A stretch of DNA of 64,000 nt from Heloderma charlesbogerti (Eukaryota; Chordata; Lepidosauria; Squamata; Helodermatidae). Positions 1 through 10,569 of this stretch are shown one piece after another. The position numbers and the translations under genes were made by a program. Each line of letters begins with the position of its first letter. Positions within the stretch are counted from its first letter, which is position 1. The notes under the pieces were generated by a model. The model did no database searches, was not told the DNA's origin, and saw only the letters and a program-made list of their open reading frames with translations. The stretch spans positions 186,001 through 250,000 of the forward strand of contig JANEZZ010001677.1 in NCBI GenBank assembly GCA_026122225.1. The letters are read 5' to 3'.

Positions 1-735
1 TACATCAAAAAAACAAAAACCAACACGGCGTGAAGGAAGGAAAGGCGAGGGAGAGCGGTCCAAGAGGGCCGGGCCGTTCACTCACCGCGTCCAACGTAAA
101 CGTAGTGCGCTCGCCTCCTGCAGCATCCGTGCTCAGCAAAGAGGTTCCGCCCCCCTTGAGGCCGGCTGGCGGCTCCAGCACCTTGGGTCGCAAACCACAA
201 AGTGCCAGGTTACATCTGGGCAGCGCTTAGAAAGAGAAACTCAGAGCCATCAAGGAAAGCAAGAGGAACGTGGGCTGAACGCTGCCAGCTCTGGGTTATG
301 GGGGGCCCTGGGGCGAGACCCCCACAACAGACCGCCTCCCTCAGTGGGTCTCCCTTCTCACTGCCATTGGCGCCAGCTCCTCCTCCTCTCCATTGCTTGC
401 TTGGCAGGCAGAGAGCCTGGGGACAAGGACGCCGCGGCACCTCCTGTTCCTTCTTCCCACTACCACCATTGTCTGAGCCAGAGCGAGAGGCAGGTGAACC
501 AGCAGGTTGCAATGGAGAAGAGGAGCAACTCCGGGGGGCTCTTGCCGGTGGGCCCCTGCTGGGGCGGCGGCTGTCAGCAGGTGCCCAACCATGCCTACCC
601 TAGGTGCGGACTCCAGGGCTCAGGCTGGCCAACCCTGAGCTTCAGCACAGGCAACAACCTTATGCATTGCCCGCAAACGCTCGCTCCTGCAGGCAGACTG
701 TTCCCTAGATCAGCCGCTTAGCTAGGGCAGCCCTA
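1..735. other. GC-rich unassigned sequence
   Basis: No recognisable gene. The first 300 bases are CpG-rich for this window. A minus-strand splice-donor-like string follows an open frame near 85, but the predicted peptide matches nothing I know, so no exon is called. It could be the edge of another gene's CpG island. Confidence 0.3.
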
Positions 736-935
736 TTGGCGGGGCAGGTAGCTGCTAAGGAGAGGGCCTTTTCGGTGCTGGCACCCTGGTTGTGGAACGC
801 CCACCCCAGAGACACTCACCTGGTGCCTACATTATGGTCTTTTCAATGCCAGGTGAAGAGGTTTTTATTCCCCCAGGAGCTTTCGTCTTGTAGCCTACAA
901 TCCTATAACCACTTACCTGGGAGCAAGCCCTGCTA
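736..935 (+). mobile_element. L2 LINE 3' coding remnant
   Basis: The plus-strand translation contains 'KERAFSVLAPWLWN' followed by 'KRFLFPQ', matching the end of the L2 reverse-transcriptase ORF seen in the longer antisense copy at 21.5-22.8 kb ('[14 protein letters not shown]', 'KTWLFRQ'). The fragment is heavily decayed and short. Confidence 0.5.
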
Positions 936-1002
936 AGCTTCTGAGCAGACACGAATGGGATTGCACTGCTAATTGCTTAGCTTTTTAAAATATATATATC
1001 TT

Positions 1003-1065
1003 AGGGCACAATTCTATGCATATTTAGACGGAGAAAAGTCCTACAACTCCCAGCATGCCCCAGCC
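1003..1065 (+). repeat. Half of a Harbinger-like palindromic MITE
   Basis: The start GGGCACAATTCTATGCA preceded by TTA, and the following 'cctacaactcccagcatgcc', match one arm of the complete palindrome at 12553-12685. The second arm is missing here. Confidence 0.45.
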
Positions 1066-2640
1066 AGCAATAATTGTTTGCTTTTAAGGTGCCACAGGAC
1101 ATGTCGTTTGCTGCTGCAACAGCATGATTTATTGGAATTTATTTACTGCCCCCCCTCCCCTTTGATGCGGGAAGGCTTTGGTTACTCAGTGCTAAAAACT
1201 GCCAAGGGTTTCTCGAACATAAACAGAATTCCTTCCAGTTCAGGCCAAAGCGGTTCCAAGTAGTCCAGCTCTGTGTTTGCAACAGGGGCTAGCCAAATGC
1301 CCCCATGGGAAGGCCACAAACAGGACATGAAAGCAATAACCTCTCCCCACCCCACCGGCTGTTGCCCACAATATCAAATAGTATTCTGAGGTAGGCTGCT
1401 TCTGCCTGTGGAAGCTCCATTAAATTCCCAGGCCCAATAGCCACGGGCAGGTCACGCGTTTCACCCACCTGCTCCGGAAGCCACGTAATCCACAGGCAGC
1501 AACGGCCAAGATACAATGGCGACAAGGTAAGTAGTAACAAAAATGTAACACAGGGACTGCTAAAAGGGAGAGCAGCGGCTGATTTAAGAGTCACCTAAGA
1601 GCACCAATATGGCAACAGGTGAATACGATGGCGTTTGCTTCTGCCGACCTGATGCCAAATGCATTGGCTTGGGCATAAGCACCATTTTGTTATAGAAAAG
1701 GATAATATGCATATTTAAAAGTAAACCTGATGCAAGGAGCATCTCTGATCATGCACACGCCTAGCTAGCTGCCCCCTGAATACAAAACGTCTTTAAAAAA
1801 AAATAAGGATGCTCCAGCAACCAGCATCCGCCCTGCTGGATGGCAGCCCTGGTGCTCTTTCGGTGGCCCTTTTGGGGGGCTCTAGGGCCCCGGATTTCAG
1901 CCCCGCCATCCTGCCCTAGCTGCCCCACTGGATTCAAGCAGCAAAACTGGCATCGAGCAGAAAGCGGGAGCCATTTCAAACCTGTGTTGACCTGCCCTGT
2001 GCGCCTGCGTCACTTGCGAAACCATCCCTCTCCAGCTGGCCACGGATCCAGAAGGCCAAGCAAAAGACAAGAAGGGACTTACTGACAAAGCCAGAGAGAC
2101 AGACGAGCCAGGAAAATGACAGCATCCTCGAAGCTGGAGAATGGGCTCTGGATAATCCAGCCCCTGGATATTTATATCGCCAGAGGTGACCGGAGCCAGG
2201 TAGCCAAATGGGGAGCCAATGTCAGCTCTGGAGAGAGCATCCTGCAAGGCACCTGAGCTGGGGTGATCTGTCTGGAGAGAGGCAGCCGGCCACACTTCAA
2301 AGCCTTGTCCAGGAGACAGGGGTCTCCTTCTCCCCAGGAGGCCTTTGTGGCATCGCTTGGGAACAGAGTCAGTTGCAAAGCCCGCCTGGGAGCCTCTTTG
2401 AAGTGGACCCTTTGAAATGGGATTACAGCTTTCGAGCACGGCTCTTCAAAAACAAACCCAAACGTTTTTTGCCGGTTTTTCTTCTCTTGGGCCAGGATCC
2501 CTTTTTAGGCTCTTTGATAACCCCAAAAGTGAAGACGAAAACCCTAAAAGCGTGGCAAAACAGGATTTTGACCCGCTTGAAGCAGCGATCCGAAGCAAAC
2601 GTACTTGGGAGTAAGTCCCCGTGAATTCAGAGGTGCTTTG
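1066..2640. other. Unassigned intergenic sequence
   Basis: No coding exon or repeat family could be recognised. Several open frames exist, but they have no family resemblance and no convincing splice context. A donor-like string on the minus strand near 2080 follows no peptide that I know. Confidence 0.3.
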
Positions 2641-2710
2641 TCAGTTGCATTTGCTGGTCCGTTTCCGGGTCCAATTTAAAGGGCTGGTTTCAACCTTTAA
2701 AGCTCTAAAC

Positions 2711-2835
2711 CAGACGTGGGGGAACCTAGGGCTCTCTAGATGCTGTTGGACTACAATTCCGTCGACCCCAGGCAGCATGGCCAATGGTTGGGGCTGATGA
2801 CAGCCCCAAAGTGACTGGAAGGCCATCTGTTCCCT
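2711..2835. repeat. Degenerate foldback MITE ('ctccagatgttttggac' family)
   Basis: Contains 'ctctagatgctgttggactacaattcc' and 'gcatggccaatggttgggg', matching the foldback family whose clearer copies are at 7447-7575 and 12205-12345. Only the left arm is well preserved. Confidence 0.4.
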
Positions 2836-2899
2836 ACTCCCGCACCTTCAACAGATTGGAACCAGGTCACCTGAAAAACAGCCCTCTCCCATATTGACC

Positions 2900-3265
2900 T
2901 ACCTGAACTGTCTGATCTTCAGCAGTTCAGCTCCGAGTGCCCAAACTGAGGAAAGGACAAGGCCTTTTCAGTACTGGCACCTCCATTTTGGAACAGCCTT
3001 CCCAGAGAGTTTGATCCAGTTGACACTATCCCTGCAGTCTTTTTGGCGCCAGGCAAAAACCTTTCTGTTCATGTATGCTTCTCCATTTTAAAAGCAGCTG
3101 GGTTTAATCTGGGGGGTTGCTGTGAGTTTTTGCTTTGTGGTCGTCTTTATGTTGCTTTTCATTTTATGGCATTACTTTACCTGCTGTATTTGTTTCTGTT
3201 TATTGTAAGCCACCCAGAGAACTTTGTTACTGGGGGGCGGGGGGGATAAGCAGGCAAATAAATAA
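2900..3265 (+). mobile_element. L2 LINE 3' end fragment
   Basis: The translation 'TEERTRPFQYWHLHFGTAFP' and 'FWRQAKTFLF' resembles the C-terminus of the L2 ORF. It is followed by a pyrimidine-rich 3' UTR ending in 'taagccacccagagaac' and an A-rich tail with 'aataaataaataaa', as expected for the 3' end of an L2 copy. Confidence 0.55.
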
Positions 3266-4149
3266 ATAAATGAAATTCCGAGAGACACTTCTGAAGAAAC
3301 AGATACAGGATTGGGTCGCAGGCAAACGATTCCAGAGGCTTGAGGAGTAAAGAAGCCAGCAGTGATGTGTTTCGAATGGATGGGAACGTATGCGGAGTGG
3401 GGATGTATGAGAAATTCCTTTCAGTTTGTTTTTGATCAAGATTTACCCAGTTTGCACCTTCTGGACTGAACACAGACTCAGACACGAGCTGAGGTTGAAG
3501 TCTGTACATTTCTGAGCTTGCAATGTGATTCGCAGACCCCCCAAAAGGCATTCGGCAGCATAGGCACTTTAAAAAGACGCGTACTTTCAAAAAATGTGCA
3601 CAAATACGCTTTCGTCAATGGAGGACGAATGCATGCATTTCAGAGATATGCACAACAGATGGGTGCATTTGGAAAAATCTCCATGAAAATCTGCATGGAT
3701 TTTGATGTGAACAGGAAAAAAAAAGCTCGCAGTTTGATACGGACAGTTGGAACGAACACCTAGGTGGAATTCAGAGAACTTTGGTGAGCTGACAACTGGC
3801 TTCCATAGCAATCCTGCACTGAACAAGTGATGCAGCTGGGATGATGCGTAAAAATGTCCCCCAAGTACCACTGTATCGCAGGGCCTTTCCACACAATAGT
3901 ACAAACACCCCTCTTGCAAACCGCCAAAAGGCAAAGCGCTCCCGTCAGAAACTCATTGGCGTCTAATTGCTCCAGGGAGACCAGGTCTCCCCATTGGCTT
4001 CCATTAGTCACTTGTTGTGAAGTGCCAGACTTGTGGCCCAAAGTAGTTAACACTCCCAACCCCCTTTATGGTGAATTCACTCCCCACGTTTAGGCAGAGC
4101 AAAGCAAAGGATTTGGGGGCTTCCTGTGGATGGTGTGAACTTCAGAAGG

Positions 4150-4745
4150 GTGCCGACGTTATCGTTCCAGAGCTGCAAGGCCCTGACCAACCTCTGTCCC
4201 TACCTGCGTACAACCCCCTCGTTAAAACAGCTTCACTGGCTCCCAGTCTGTTTCCGGGCACAATTCAAAGTGCTGGCTATGCCCTATAAAGCCCTATATG
4301 GCTCTGGTCCAGGTTATCTGAAAGACCGTAACCTCCCTTATGAACCTGCCCGTGCCCTGAGATCTTCTGGGGAGGCCCTTCTCGCAGTCCCACCACTGTC
4401 ATGGGCACGTTTGGTGGGAAGCCGGGAGAGGCCCTTCTCGGTGGCTGTGGAACACCCTTCCCAGGGAGGCTAGGACGGCTCCCTCCTTGATGTGTTTCTG
4501 GAGGCAGGCTAAAACATTCTTCTTCCAGCAGGCCTTTGGGACATAGTTGGCACCTGGGGGTAAGCTGCTAAAATGTTGTTTTGAAATGCTGTTTTAACGT
4601 CTTAATATAATTTTAATTACATTGTTTAATTTATATTTTAACTTTTGTGTATGTTCATATGTTTTAACTGTATATGTTCTAATTTTTGTAAGCCGCCTTG
4701 TGTCCCAGTACTGGGAAAAAGGTGGGGTATAAATGAATATAACAA
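4150..4745 (+). mobile_element. L2 LINE 3' end with UTR
   Basis: Encodes 'KQLHWLPVCFRAQFKVLA', 'YKALYGSGPGYLKDR' and 'ARLVGSRERPFSVAVEH', which are collinear with the L2 ORF at 21505-22776. The 3' UTR carries 'gtaagccgccttgtgtcccagtactgggaaaaaggtggggtataaatga', the usual L2-type tail. The ORF is frameshifted, so this is a dead 5'-truncated copy. Confidence 0.75.
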
Positions 4746-5039
4746 CAGCAATGGGTGTTTGACTCCACCCTTCTGCCAGAGTGCAAAGAGGCCAGGATAG
4801 TGTGTGGATTAAGAGGGGACAAGAAATGGACTTTGGAGTTGGCATGGTGCCTTCCATACATGTTTGGACTACAACTCCCAGTATTCCCCAGCCAGCTTTT
4901 AATTGTATTGAAATATCCACCCCTCCTTTAAGATCAGCTGCACATAAAATTAGACACAAAGCAAGGCCCTGTTCACTGGGAAAGGACATAATCTGTGTGT
5001 TGAAGATCCCAGATTCCATTCTGGGCATCTCTAGTTAAA

Positions 5040-5140
5040 AAGCTCTCTCGGCCTCTCTCCATCCGGAGCCTTGGCAAGCTGCTGCCAGTCAGGAGAGGCA
5101 ATACCAGGCCAACAGCCTGACTCGGTGCGGGGCTAGCTTC
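5040..5140 (+). repeat. Fragment of tRNA-Ala-derived SINE (body)
   Basis: 'ggcaagctgctgccagtcaggagaggcaatac' and 'cagcctgactcggtg' correspond to the body after the tRNA head in the SINE copies at 18184 and 19605. The head itself is not recognisable. Confidence 0.4.
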
Positions 5141-5469
5141 GGACAGGGCTTAAGGGAAGGACAGGTGTGGGTCCTCCCCACAAAGGACCAAAACTGGACA
5201 ATTCATTTCCCCACCTGCCCACAGAGCCAAGAGCCCTGGCCAAATGCTGTAGAGGCCAGCTTTTCGTACAAGCGGAGCCAAGGAAAAATGACCAGGAAAT
5301 ATTATTTGCTGTCACCCAGCAATGAGTGGTCAGGTGAGAAAGAATGAACCAGGGAGCGTGAGGTCCTAGACATGCAAAGATGACATCCTCCATGTTCACT
5401 TACCAAGAGCGGAGTTACCACCACCAGAGCACAGCGTGTGTAATTCCCATGACTGGGTTTTAGAGGAGG

Positions 5470-5745
5470 GGTGCTGAACCTCTTTCAACCCGAGGGCTGA
5501 ATTCCATTTCAGAGCAGCTCTCGAGGGCCACATTCCAGAGGTGGGCGGTGCCAAAGGCAAAAGAGGCAGGGCCAAAAATACCAGCATATTATAGCTGAAA
5601 GCTCTTACCGGCAGTCACTCAGCTCTAGGAGAGACATCTCAACCTTTTAAAATGGTGGAAAAAAACTGCACAAAAGTCTGGGAAACCACCCAACAACTGG
5701 TGGACAGGGGAGAGGGCTGGATTCCACGAGCCTGAGGTGCCCTAC
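5470..5745 (-). mobile_element. hAT-like MITE, ~310-bp family, copy 1
   Basis: Antisense to the copies at 14288-14602 and 24532-24842. Shared blocks include 'gaggggtgctgaacctctttcaac', 'aaaataccagcatattatagc' and 'gagagacatctcaacctttt'. The right end is degraded and no target-site duplication could be read. Confidence 0.5.
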
Positions 5746-6506
5746 CCATTTTACAGCAACCAGAGTTTAGAGTGGCCAAGATGCCATAGAACAACATCGG
5801 TATTAGAAAACAGGCATGGGGAAAGGTGCATGTATTTAAAGAACTAGAAATATGCAGACTTTATAAAAAAAAATAAGGCTGTGGTATATACAAAACAACA
5901 TGGAGCAGAGCCCACATTTCAGTGCTGTTTCAAATGCAGCAGGCCTGGCAGGGCAGAGTAAACTTCTCTGTCTCCGCAGGAGAGTCTCCTTTTGCGCCTT
6001 TGGGGTTGGCTTGCACAGCTTGGCTTTCTCTTTCCTTCCAGAAATTCCTCTTCAATCCATTCAGTCCAGAGTACCTAGATCCCCACCGCACAAAGAAAGG
6101 AAACCTCTGAGACAGTTGAAAGAGAGGAGCACGCAGGCCACGAATAAGTCGGGCACTTTTGGAACCAAGAAGCTAAGCGTTTGAATAGATTTATGTTAGG
6201 CCGGGAACCATTCAAAGTGCAGAATGAGGTGGTAGAGTCCCGAGAGAGGACTGTACCAGTTCAGACTGCAAGTGGGAGACGCCATTTCTGAACGCTTCTG
6301 GCTACATATAAAAAAACAAACCTTGCCTAGTTATCATTACACATCAGGAAGAAAGATTCTATGCCCACACAGTTTGGGGACTTTCTTGCTTAAGGAGAAA
6401 TGTTCTCCATCTTAAGTTTTCACTGATCTGGAGTTCAACCTTATAGAAGAACTGTTTATTGTTTCTAACAAGACAAAGACGTGGTGCACAAAGACTGGAA
6501 TCTTAC

Positions 6507-6548
6507 CTTCCAGAAACGCAAACTCGTCTATCGCTTCAATGGCGTTGT
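6507..6548 (-). CDS. POLE4: POLE4 exon 3 (42-nt microexon)
   Basis: 42 nt between acceptor CTGCAG and donor GTAAGA. Completing the split codon with exon 2 gives D, then 'NAIEAIDEFAFLE' and the first base of a Gly codon, as in the family C-terminus. Too short for ORF-based detection. Confidence 0.88.
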
Positions 6549-9500
6549 CTGCAGTAAGGACACCAATCCAAAAAGTAAAAAGATAAATACAATTACAAGT
6601 GGTATTGGTGTGGGGAAGGAATGAAGAGAAATCAGAAACCCCAATTTCCAGGACGGTTACGGTGACATTAGGGTTTCACACTGGCCAGCTGCTGGAGAGG
6701 CATATACCAGCCTTGTAAATAAAGTCCACAAAAGTTTCTGCTACATAAGAACATAAAGAGAGCCGTGCTGGATCAGACCAAAGGCCTCCTTAGTCCAGCG
6801 TCCTGCTCTCACTGTGGCCGATCAAATGGCCCAATGGGAAGCCCACAAGCAGGACGTGAGGGGATTGCCACACCCTCCCGCTCATCTTCCCCAGGAACTG
6901 GTACTGACAGACTACCTCTAACGCTGGAGGTAGCACAGAGACAACAGGACGAGTAGCCACTGATAGCCTAGACTGCTTGTGGACAGAATAAGCACACTTT
7001 TGTTCCAGGCTGCCTTGGGTCTTTTTAAAGAGAAAGGTGATGAAGGGTGCAATCCTATGCAAGTTCAGACAGAAAAAAGTCCAGGCTGGGGAATGCTGGG
7101 AGTTCTAGGGCTTTTTTCGGTCTAAATCTGCATAGGATTACATTCTAAGAAATTCCATAGGTAAATAAATAAGTGGTTTACACAGAAGTAAGGCCCACTG
7201 TATTCACTCAGCGGGAGCAGGCTGAGTTGTCCCCCACATAACCCAGAGGCTGCACTCCTGGCATTCTTCACCTGCAGGTGGGGGCAGGTCTCCAGGTTTG
7301 CCATACAGCAGGTGAGGGAGCGGGCGGAAAAGCAACCGGAGATACCGGTTCCAGGAGCTGAAGCCGCCTTTGGCTTTAGCAGGAGATGCAAAGGGCTGCT
7401 GGGCAGCGTCTGGTGTGTGAAGGCATTCTGCTTTATGCTAAAGTAGGCATGGGCAACTTGTGGCTCTCCAGATGTTTTGGCTTACAACTTCCATCATCCC
7501 TCACCACTGACTATGCTAACTAGGGCTGATGGGAGTTGTGGGCCAAAACATCTGGAGGGCCACGAGTTGCCCCCCTCCCCCCATGCTAAACCACTGCCAC
7601 TCAGCCAGGCTGCATTATCTGTTTGTTTGGTAGCAGCATTACAGGCAATGCGGAGGAGAATTGACTTACCCAGGTCCTTTCTTTGGAGTGTCTTCCGTTT
7701 CCCTTGTTGGGCGTAGACGAAGGCATCTTTTGCGATAGTCTCTACAAACAGCTCCTGTGGGGGGACAGAGAGTTGGAAGACTGAAGGGGGGAGGCAGCTT
7801 ATCAACAAGACCTTGCTATCGACAGTCTTACAGGCCCCTTCCAAACCTACTATTCTATGATTCTACCTCCTTAACGCTGCTGATAACGGTAGATCAACCA
7901 CACAGTTCCCTTTGTATGTTTAGTATTATTTCTATTAACAACATTAATATTAGTTCTGTCATATTGCCATAAATAAAAATAACTACATGTTTCTATTTTT
8001 TAACGATAAATCTTGCTGCTGGTCCGGATAATAAATTACGCATTTATTAGGCAGATCTATGTAACCATCGCTCCAGGAGAAAGCGGAGGGCAGGAAGGCC
8101 TGGCGTGCTATGGTCCATGGGGTCACGAAGAGTCGGACACGACTGAACGACTGAAGAAGGACAACAACAACAAGTAACCATTCAATATTTAGATTTTCAG
8201 AAACGGGGGTTCAAGCACTGTATGTTTCTTCATCCCATTAGTCCTAGGTGAAACCGGACAGATCCTGATCTGAACGTCTGCAGCCTCCTAGCACATTCCA
8301 TCTTAAGGCTGTGATTAAATGCAACATTCCCATGGCTTCAGAATCAGTTGGATTTCTCCCCAGCCCCACCTTTGGCTTTCTTTACCAAGTTACGCAATGA
8401 GGAGTTCTTGAAAACTCAGAAGCTCGCACACTATTCTGGGTGGCCTAATAAGGGTATTACCCTATCATGTAATTTTGAATAACGTTTATTAAAATTAAAT
8501 ATTGCTGCTGCTGCAAATAACATTGACAGGTTAACTTTATTTTATCACAAATATAGCTCTTGGCTTCGTTTTGCCTGATGAAGAGTTCTGCTGAACTCAA
8601 AAGCTTGCACGCTATTTTGGGTGGCCTGATAACGGTACTACGCCTTGATGTAACTTCGACTAACGTTTATTTTGTTAAAATTAAACACTGTTACTGCTGC
8701 TAACAATAATAATCATAGCTACAGGTTAACTTTTACTGCAAATATACCTTTTGGCTTCATTTACCCTGTTGACTGATGAAGAGTTCTGGAGAACTTAAAA
8801 GCCTGCACATTACTCTGGGCTGGCCTAGGAAAGCTACCCCCCCCCCGCCCCGCCCCGCCCTAAGAGGGATGCTGGAATAATCACGTTTCCAATTAAGTAT
8901 TGCTAATAATAATGCTGATAATATTATTTATTATTATTATTGCTAACAGTTATTATTGCTGTTATTATTGCTGTTATTATTGCTAACAGTTATTAATAAT
9001 AAATAAATAAATAATAAACAGTTATTAATAATAAAGTTATTAATAATAAAACTGTTATTATTGCTAACAGTAATAATAAAAATAATTGCCAACGAGCGCC
9101 CCTAGTGGCGGCAAAAGAAGCCTCCCTCGGCCACGCCCCTAGCTCACCCACCGGCCTGCCCGCAGCGCGCGCCAGAGGAAGGCGGCGGGCACCTGATTGG
9201 CCAGACTTCCCGCGCGGCCACGCCCCCCCAGCTCACTTTCCTCGCCGCAGCGCGCGCGCGCGCCAGGCTCAAGGCAGCCTTCTGATTGGCTAGACCGACC
9301 GCACGAGCCACGCCTCTCTCCTTCCCTCACGTTTTCTCTTCACCGCCCGCGGGAGGGCGGCCTGCTGATTGGCCAGGCTCCCCGCGCGGCCCCGCCCCCT
9401 CCCTCGCGCAGACTCAGTCGCTCACCGCCGCGCGCGCGATGGCGAAGACGGCCTCCTGGCTGGCCAGGGTGACGTCCGGGTCGGCCTTGACCAGCGCCTT

Positions 9501-9638
9501 CACCCGCGAGAGCGGCAGCCGCGCCGGCCGAGCCACAGCCGTCGCGGTCGGCGGCGGAGGCGGCGCTGGCTCGGCCTCCTCCCCGGCCGGCGCTGCAGCG
9601 ACGTTCGCTTCAGCCGCCGCCGCCGCCAGCGCCGCCAT
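6507..9638 (-). CDS. POLE4: DNA polymerase epsilon subunit 4 (exons 1-3)
   Basis: POLE4 is a small histone-fold protein of the DNA polymerase epsilon holoenzyme. It pairs with POLE3, binds DNA and histones, and acts in nuclear replication and parental histone transfer. Three minus-strand exons join in phase: 9426-9638 (71 codons), 7670-7754 and 6507-6548. The predicted protein begins MAALAAAAAEANVAAA and has an Ala/Pro-rich N-terminal tail (about residues 1-38). The histone fold follows, with 'LSRVKALVKADPDVTLASQE' (about 43-62), 'ELFVETIAKDAFVYAQQGKR' from residue 72, and 'NAIEAIDEFAFLEG' near the end. This is collinear with the roughly 117-residue mammalian protein as I know it. All introns are GT-AG. 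The last exon should encode only about four residues plus the stop, and I could not find it below 6.5 kb. The start ATG at 9638 lies in a CpG island. The gene is divergent from the SLC1A transporter. Confidence 0.93.
6740..6960 (-). mobile_element. CR1/L3-type LINE 3' end
   Basis: Starts 'aagaacataaagagagccgtgctggatcag', the reverse of a CR1/L3-like 3' terminus. Also contains 'aggaactggtactgacagac' and the 'ctggaggtagcacagag' block shared with copies near 45.4 kb and 37.0 kb. Confidence 0.6.
7046..7146. repeat. Palindromic Harbinger-like MITE copy
   Basis: The arms 'gggtgcaatcctatgcaagtt' and 'aatctgcataggattacattc' are imperfect inverted copies, as in the 12553-12685 element. The target duplication is unclear here. 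Confidence 0.5.
7447..7575. repeat. Foldback MITE ('ctccagatgttttggc' family)
   Basis: The left arm 'gggcaacttgtggctctccagatgttttgg' is the inverse of the right arm 'ccaaaacatctggagggccacgagttgccc', with a roughly 60-bp centre. It lies 95 bp from POLE4 exon 2, so a hairpin could form in the primary transcript. Confidence 0.7.
7670..7754 (-). CDS. POLE4: POLE4 exon 2
   Basis: 85 nt with acceptor CACAG and donor GTAAGT. It encodes the second half of the histone fold, 'ELFVETIAKDAFVYAQQGKR' and on to 'KDL', and ends in phase 1 (first base of the next codon). Confidence 0.93.
8068..8175 (+). mobile_element. BovB LINE 3' tail fragment
   Basis: Matches the last ~100 bases of the BovB copy at 58.4 kb: 'ggcctggcgtgctatggtcc', 'gaagagtcggacacgactga', then an (AAC)n tail. 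Severely 5'-truncated copy in POLE4 intron 1. Confidence 0.8.
8392..8840 (+). repeat. Tandem repeat, ~185-bp unit, about 2.5 copies
   Basis: The block 'gagttcttgaaaactcagaagctcgcac' then 'tctgggtggcctaataagg' recurs near 8582 and 8780 with about 20% divergence, together with a shared 'aacgtttatt...aaattaaa...ctgctgc' segment. The repeats sit in POLE4 intron 1. Confidence 0.65.
8905..9085. repeat. ATT/TTA-rich microsatellite
   Basis: Irregular runs of (TTA)n and (AATA)n with repeated 'ttattattgctaacagt'. Low complexity and likely length-variable. Confidence 0.7.
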
Positions 9639-9770
9639 CTTGGGCCGCCGTAGTGCGCCTGCGCCGCCAGCGCCGGGCCAATCAAGGCTCCATATCCCGC
9701 CCCCTACCCCTGGAGCCCACGCCCCTTCCGCTCTGGCCGGCCGCGGAACGCTGGGAGTTGTAGTGCAGCC
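9090..9770 (-). promoter_or_regulatory. POLE4 CpG-island promoter with CCAAT/GC-box modules
   Basis: Dense CpG interval surrounding POLE4 exon 1. Upstream of the start (9638-9770) there is a CCAAT at about 9678 and GC boxes ('cccgccccct'). On the other side, in intron 1, a module of 'tgattggcc' (an inverted CCAAT) followed by 'cgcggccacgccccc' and 'agctcac..ccgc.gcgcgcg' occurs about three times (near 9190, 9285 and 9366). Binding by NF-Y and SP-family factors is inferred from the motifs only. Confidence 0.7.
9426..9638 (-). CDS. POLE4: POLE4 exon 1
   Basis: 71 codons in phase 0, ending '...AIARAA' with donor GTGAGC directly after 9426. The start was chosen as the first ATG in the CpG island, giving the expected Ala-rich tail. 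The coding sequence is itself CpG-dense. Confidence 0.92.
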
Positions 9771-10235
9771 CGCTTCAGACGCCCGCAGCCTTTCCCTTGA
9801 CCAGGGGGCTGGTTGGCGTTGATTTAATTCAATTCATGTGCCAAGTGCCTTGCAGACGTGTTGGACTACAACCCCCAGCATCCCCAGCCAGCGTCTGGAG
9901 GGCACCAGGTTGGGGAAAGGTGAACTGCGCTACAGCGCACTGCAGAACGGAAAGGGGCAGCAGATAAATGGGCATTAAAAATGCAAAGGATTCCCTGCTG
10001 GAATAAAAATGCCTTGCAGTGCAGTCGTATAATGTCTGCTCAGGAGTAGGTCTGCTTCTGAGTAGACAGGAATAGAACTGCCCAACTTCTTTTTAGCTTT
10101 CCTCCGTTGTTAAGAGCAGACACTTTGTCCGTACATTTCTTCACATATTGCAGAGCTGGCATTAAAAGCAGGTGCCAGCACTGAGCTCTGCTGAAACCCC
10201 CCCGGCACCAACCCCTTAGAGTTGGTGGATGCCTT
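9771..10235. other. Intergenic spacer between POLE4 and the transporter
   Basis: About 9845-9925 resembles one arm of the 'ttggactacaactccc' foldback MITE. No exon was recognised in the remainder. Confidence 0.35.
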
Positions 10236-10239
10236 TGTG

Positions 10240-10500
10240 GCTTTTGTTTCCTCTGTATTTCATTTTTATTCTTACATTTATATCCCACGTTTTTTCCTCT
10301 TGCCAGAAACCCAAGGGAGCTTACATGGTCCCCCTTCTCCTCTCGTATTTTATCTGCGCAACAACCCTGTGAGGTAGGTTAGGCTGAGACTCAGTGACTG
10401 GCCCAAAGTCACCCAGTGAGCTTCATGGCCGAGTGGGGGCCAGAACCTGGATCTCCCAAGTCCCACTCCAACACTAACTGCTATGAAATGCTGGCTCTCA
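10240..10500 (-). repeat. MIR-like CORE-SINE, antisense
   Basis: 'caacaaccctgtgaggtagg', 'actggcccaaagtcacccag' and 'gaacctggatctccca' read, in reverse, as a MIR-type SINE with tRNA box B and CORE region. A close relative lies at 36.4 kb. Confidence 0.6.
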
Positions 10501-10522
10501 GGGGGGCTTCTCTCCCGGGCTC

Positions 10523-10565
10523 CTTCAATAGGGCTTTAATTTGAACAATTAAAGCCCTATTGAAG
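10523..10565. repeat. Perfect 19-bp hairpin with 5-nt loop
   Basis: The arms 10523-10541 and 10547-10565 are exact reverse complements, separated by 'tgaac'. It does not resemble a Rho-independent terminator context; it is probably the core of a decayed MITE. Confidence 0.85.
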
Positions 10566-10569
10566 CTTT

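Noticed and set aside
86..193. Minus-strand open frame with donor-like GTGAGT, possible first exon of another gene
   Set aside because: The peptide resembles no family I know, there is no partner exon, and GC-rich DNA readily gives long frames.
1897..2439. 180-codon minus-strand open frame
   Set aside because: Composition and lack of family resemblance indicate a chance frame; a donor-like site near 2080 does not fit its frame meaningfully.
9286..9822. 178-codon plus-strand ORF across the CpG island
   Set aside because: Antisense of POLE4 exon 1 in GC-rich DNA; Ala/Pro/Arg composition without domain.
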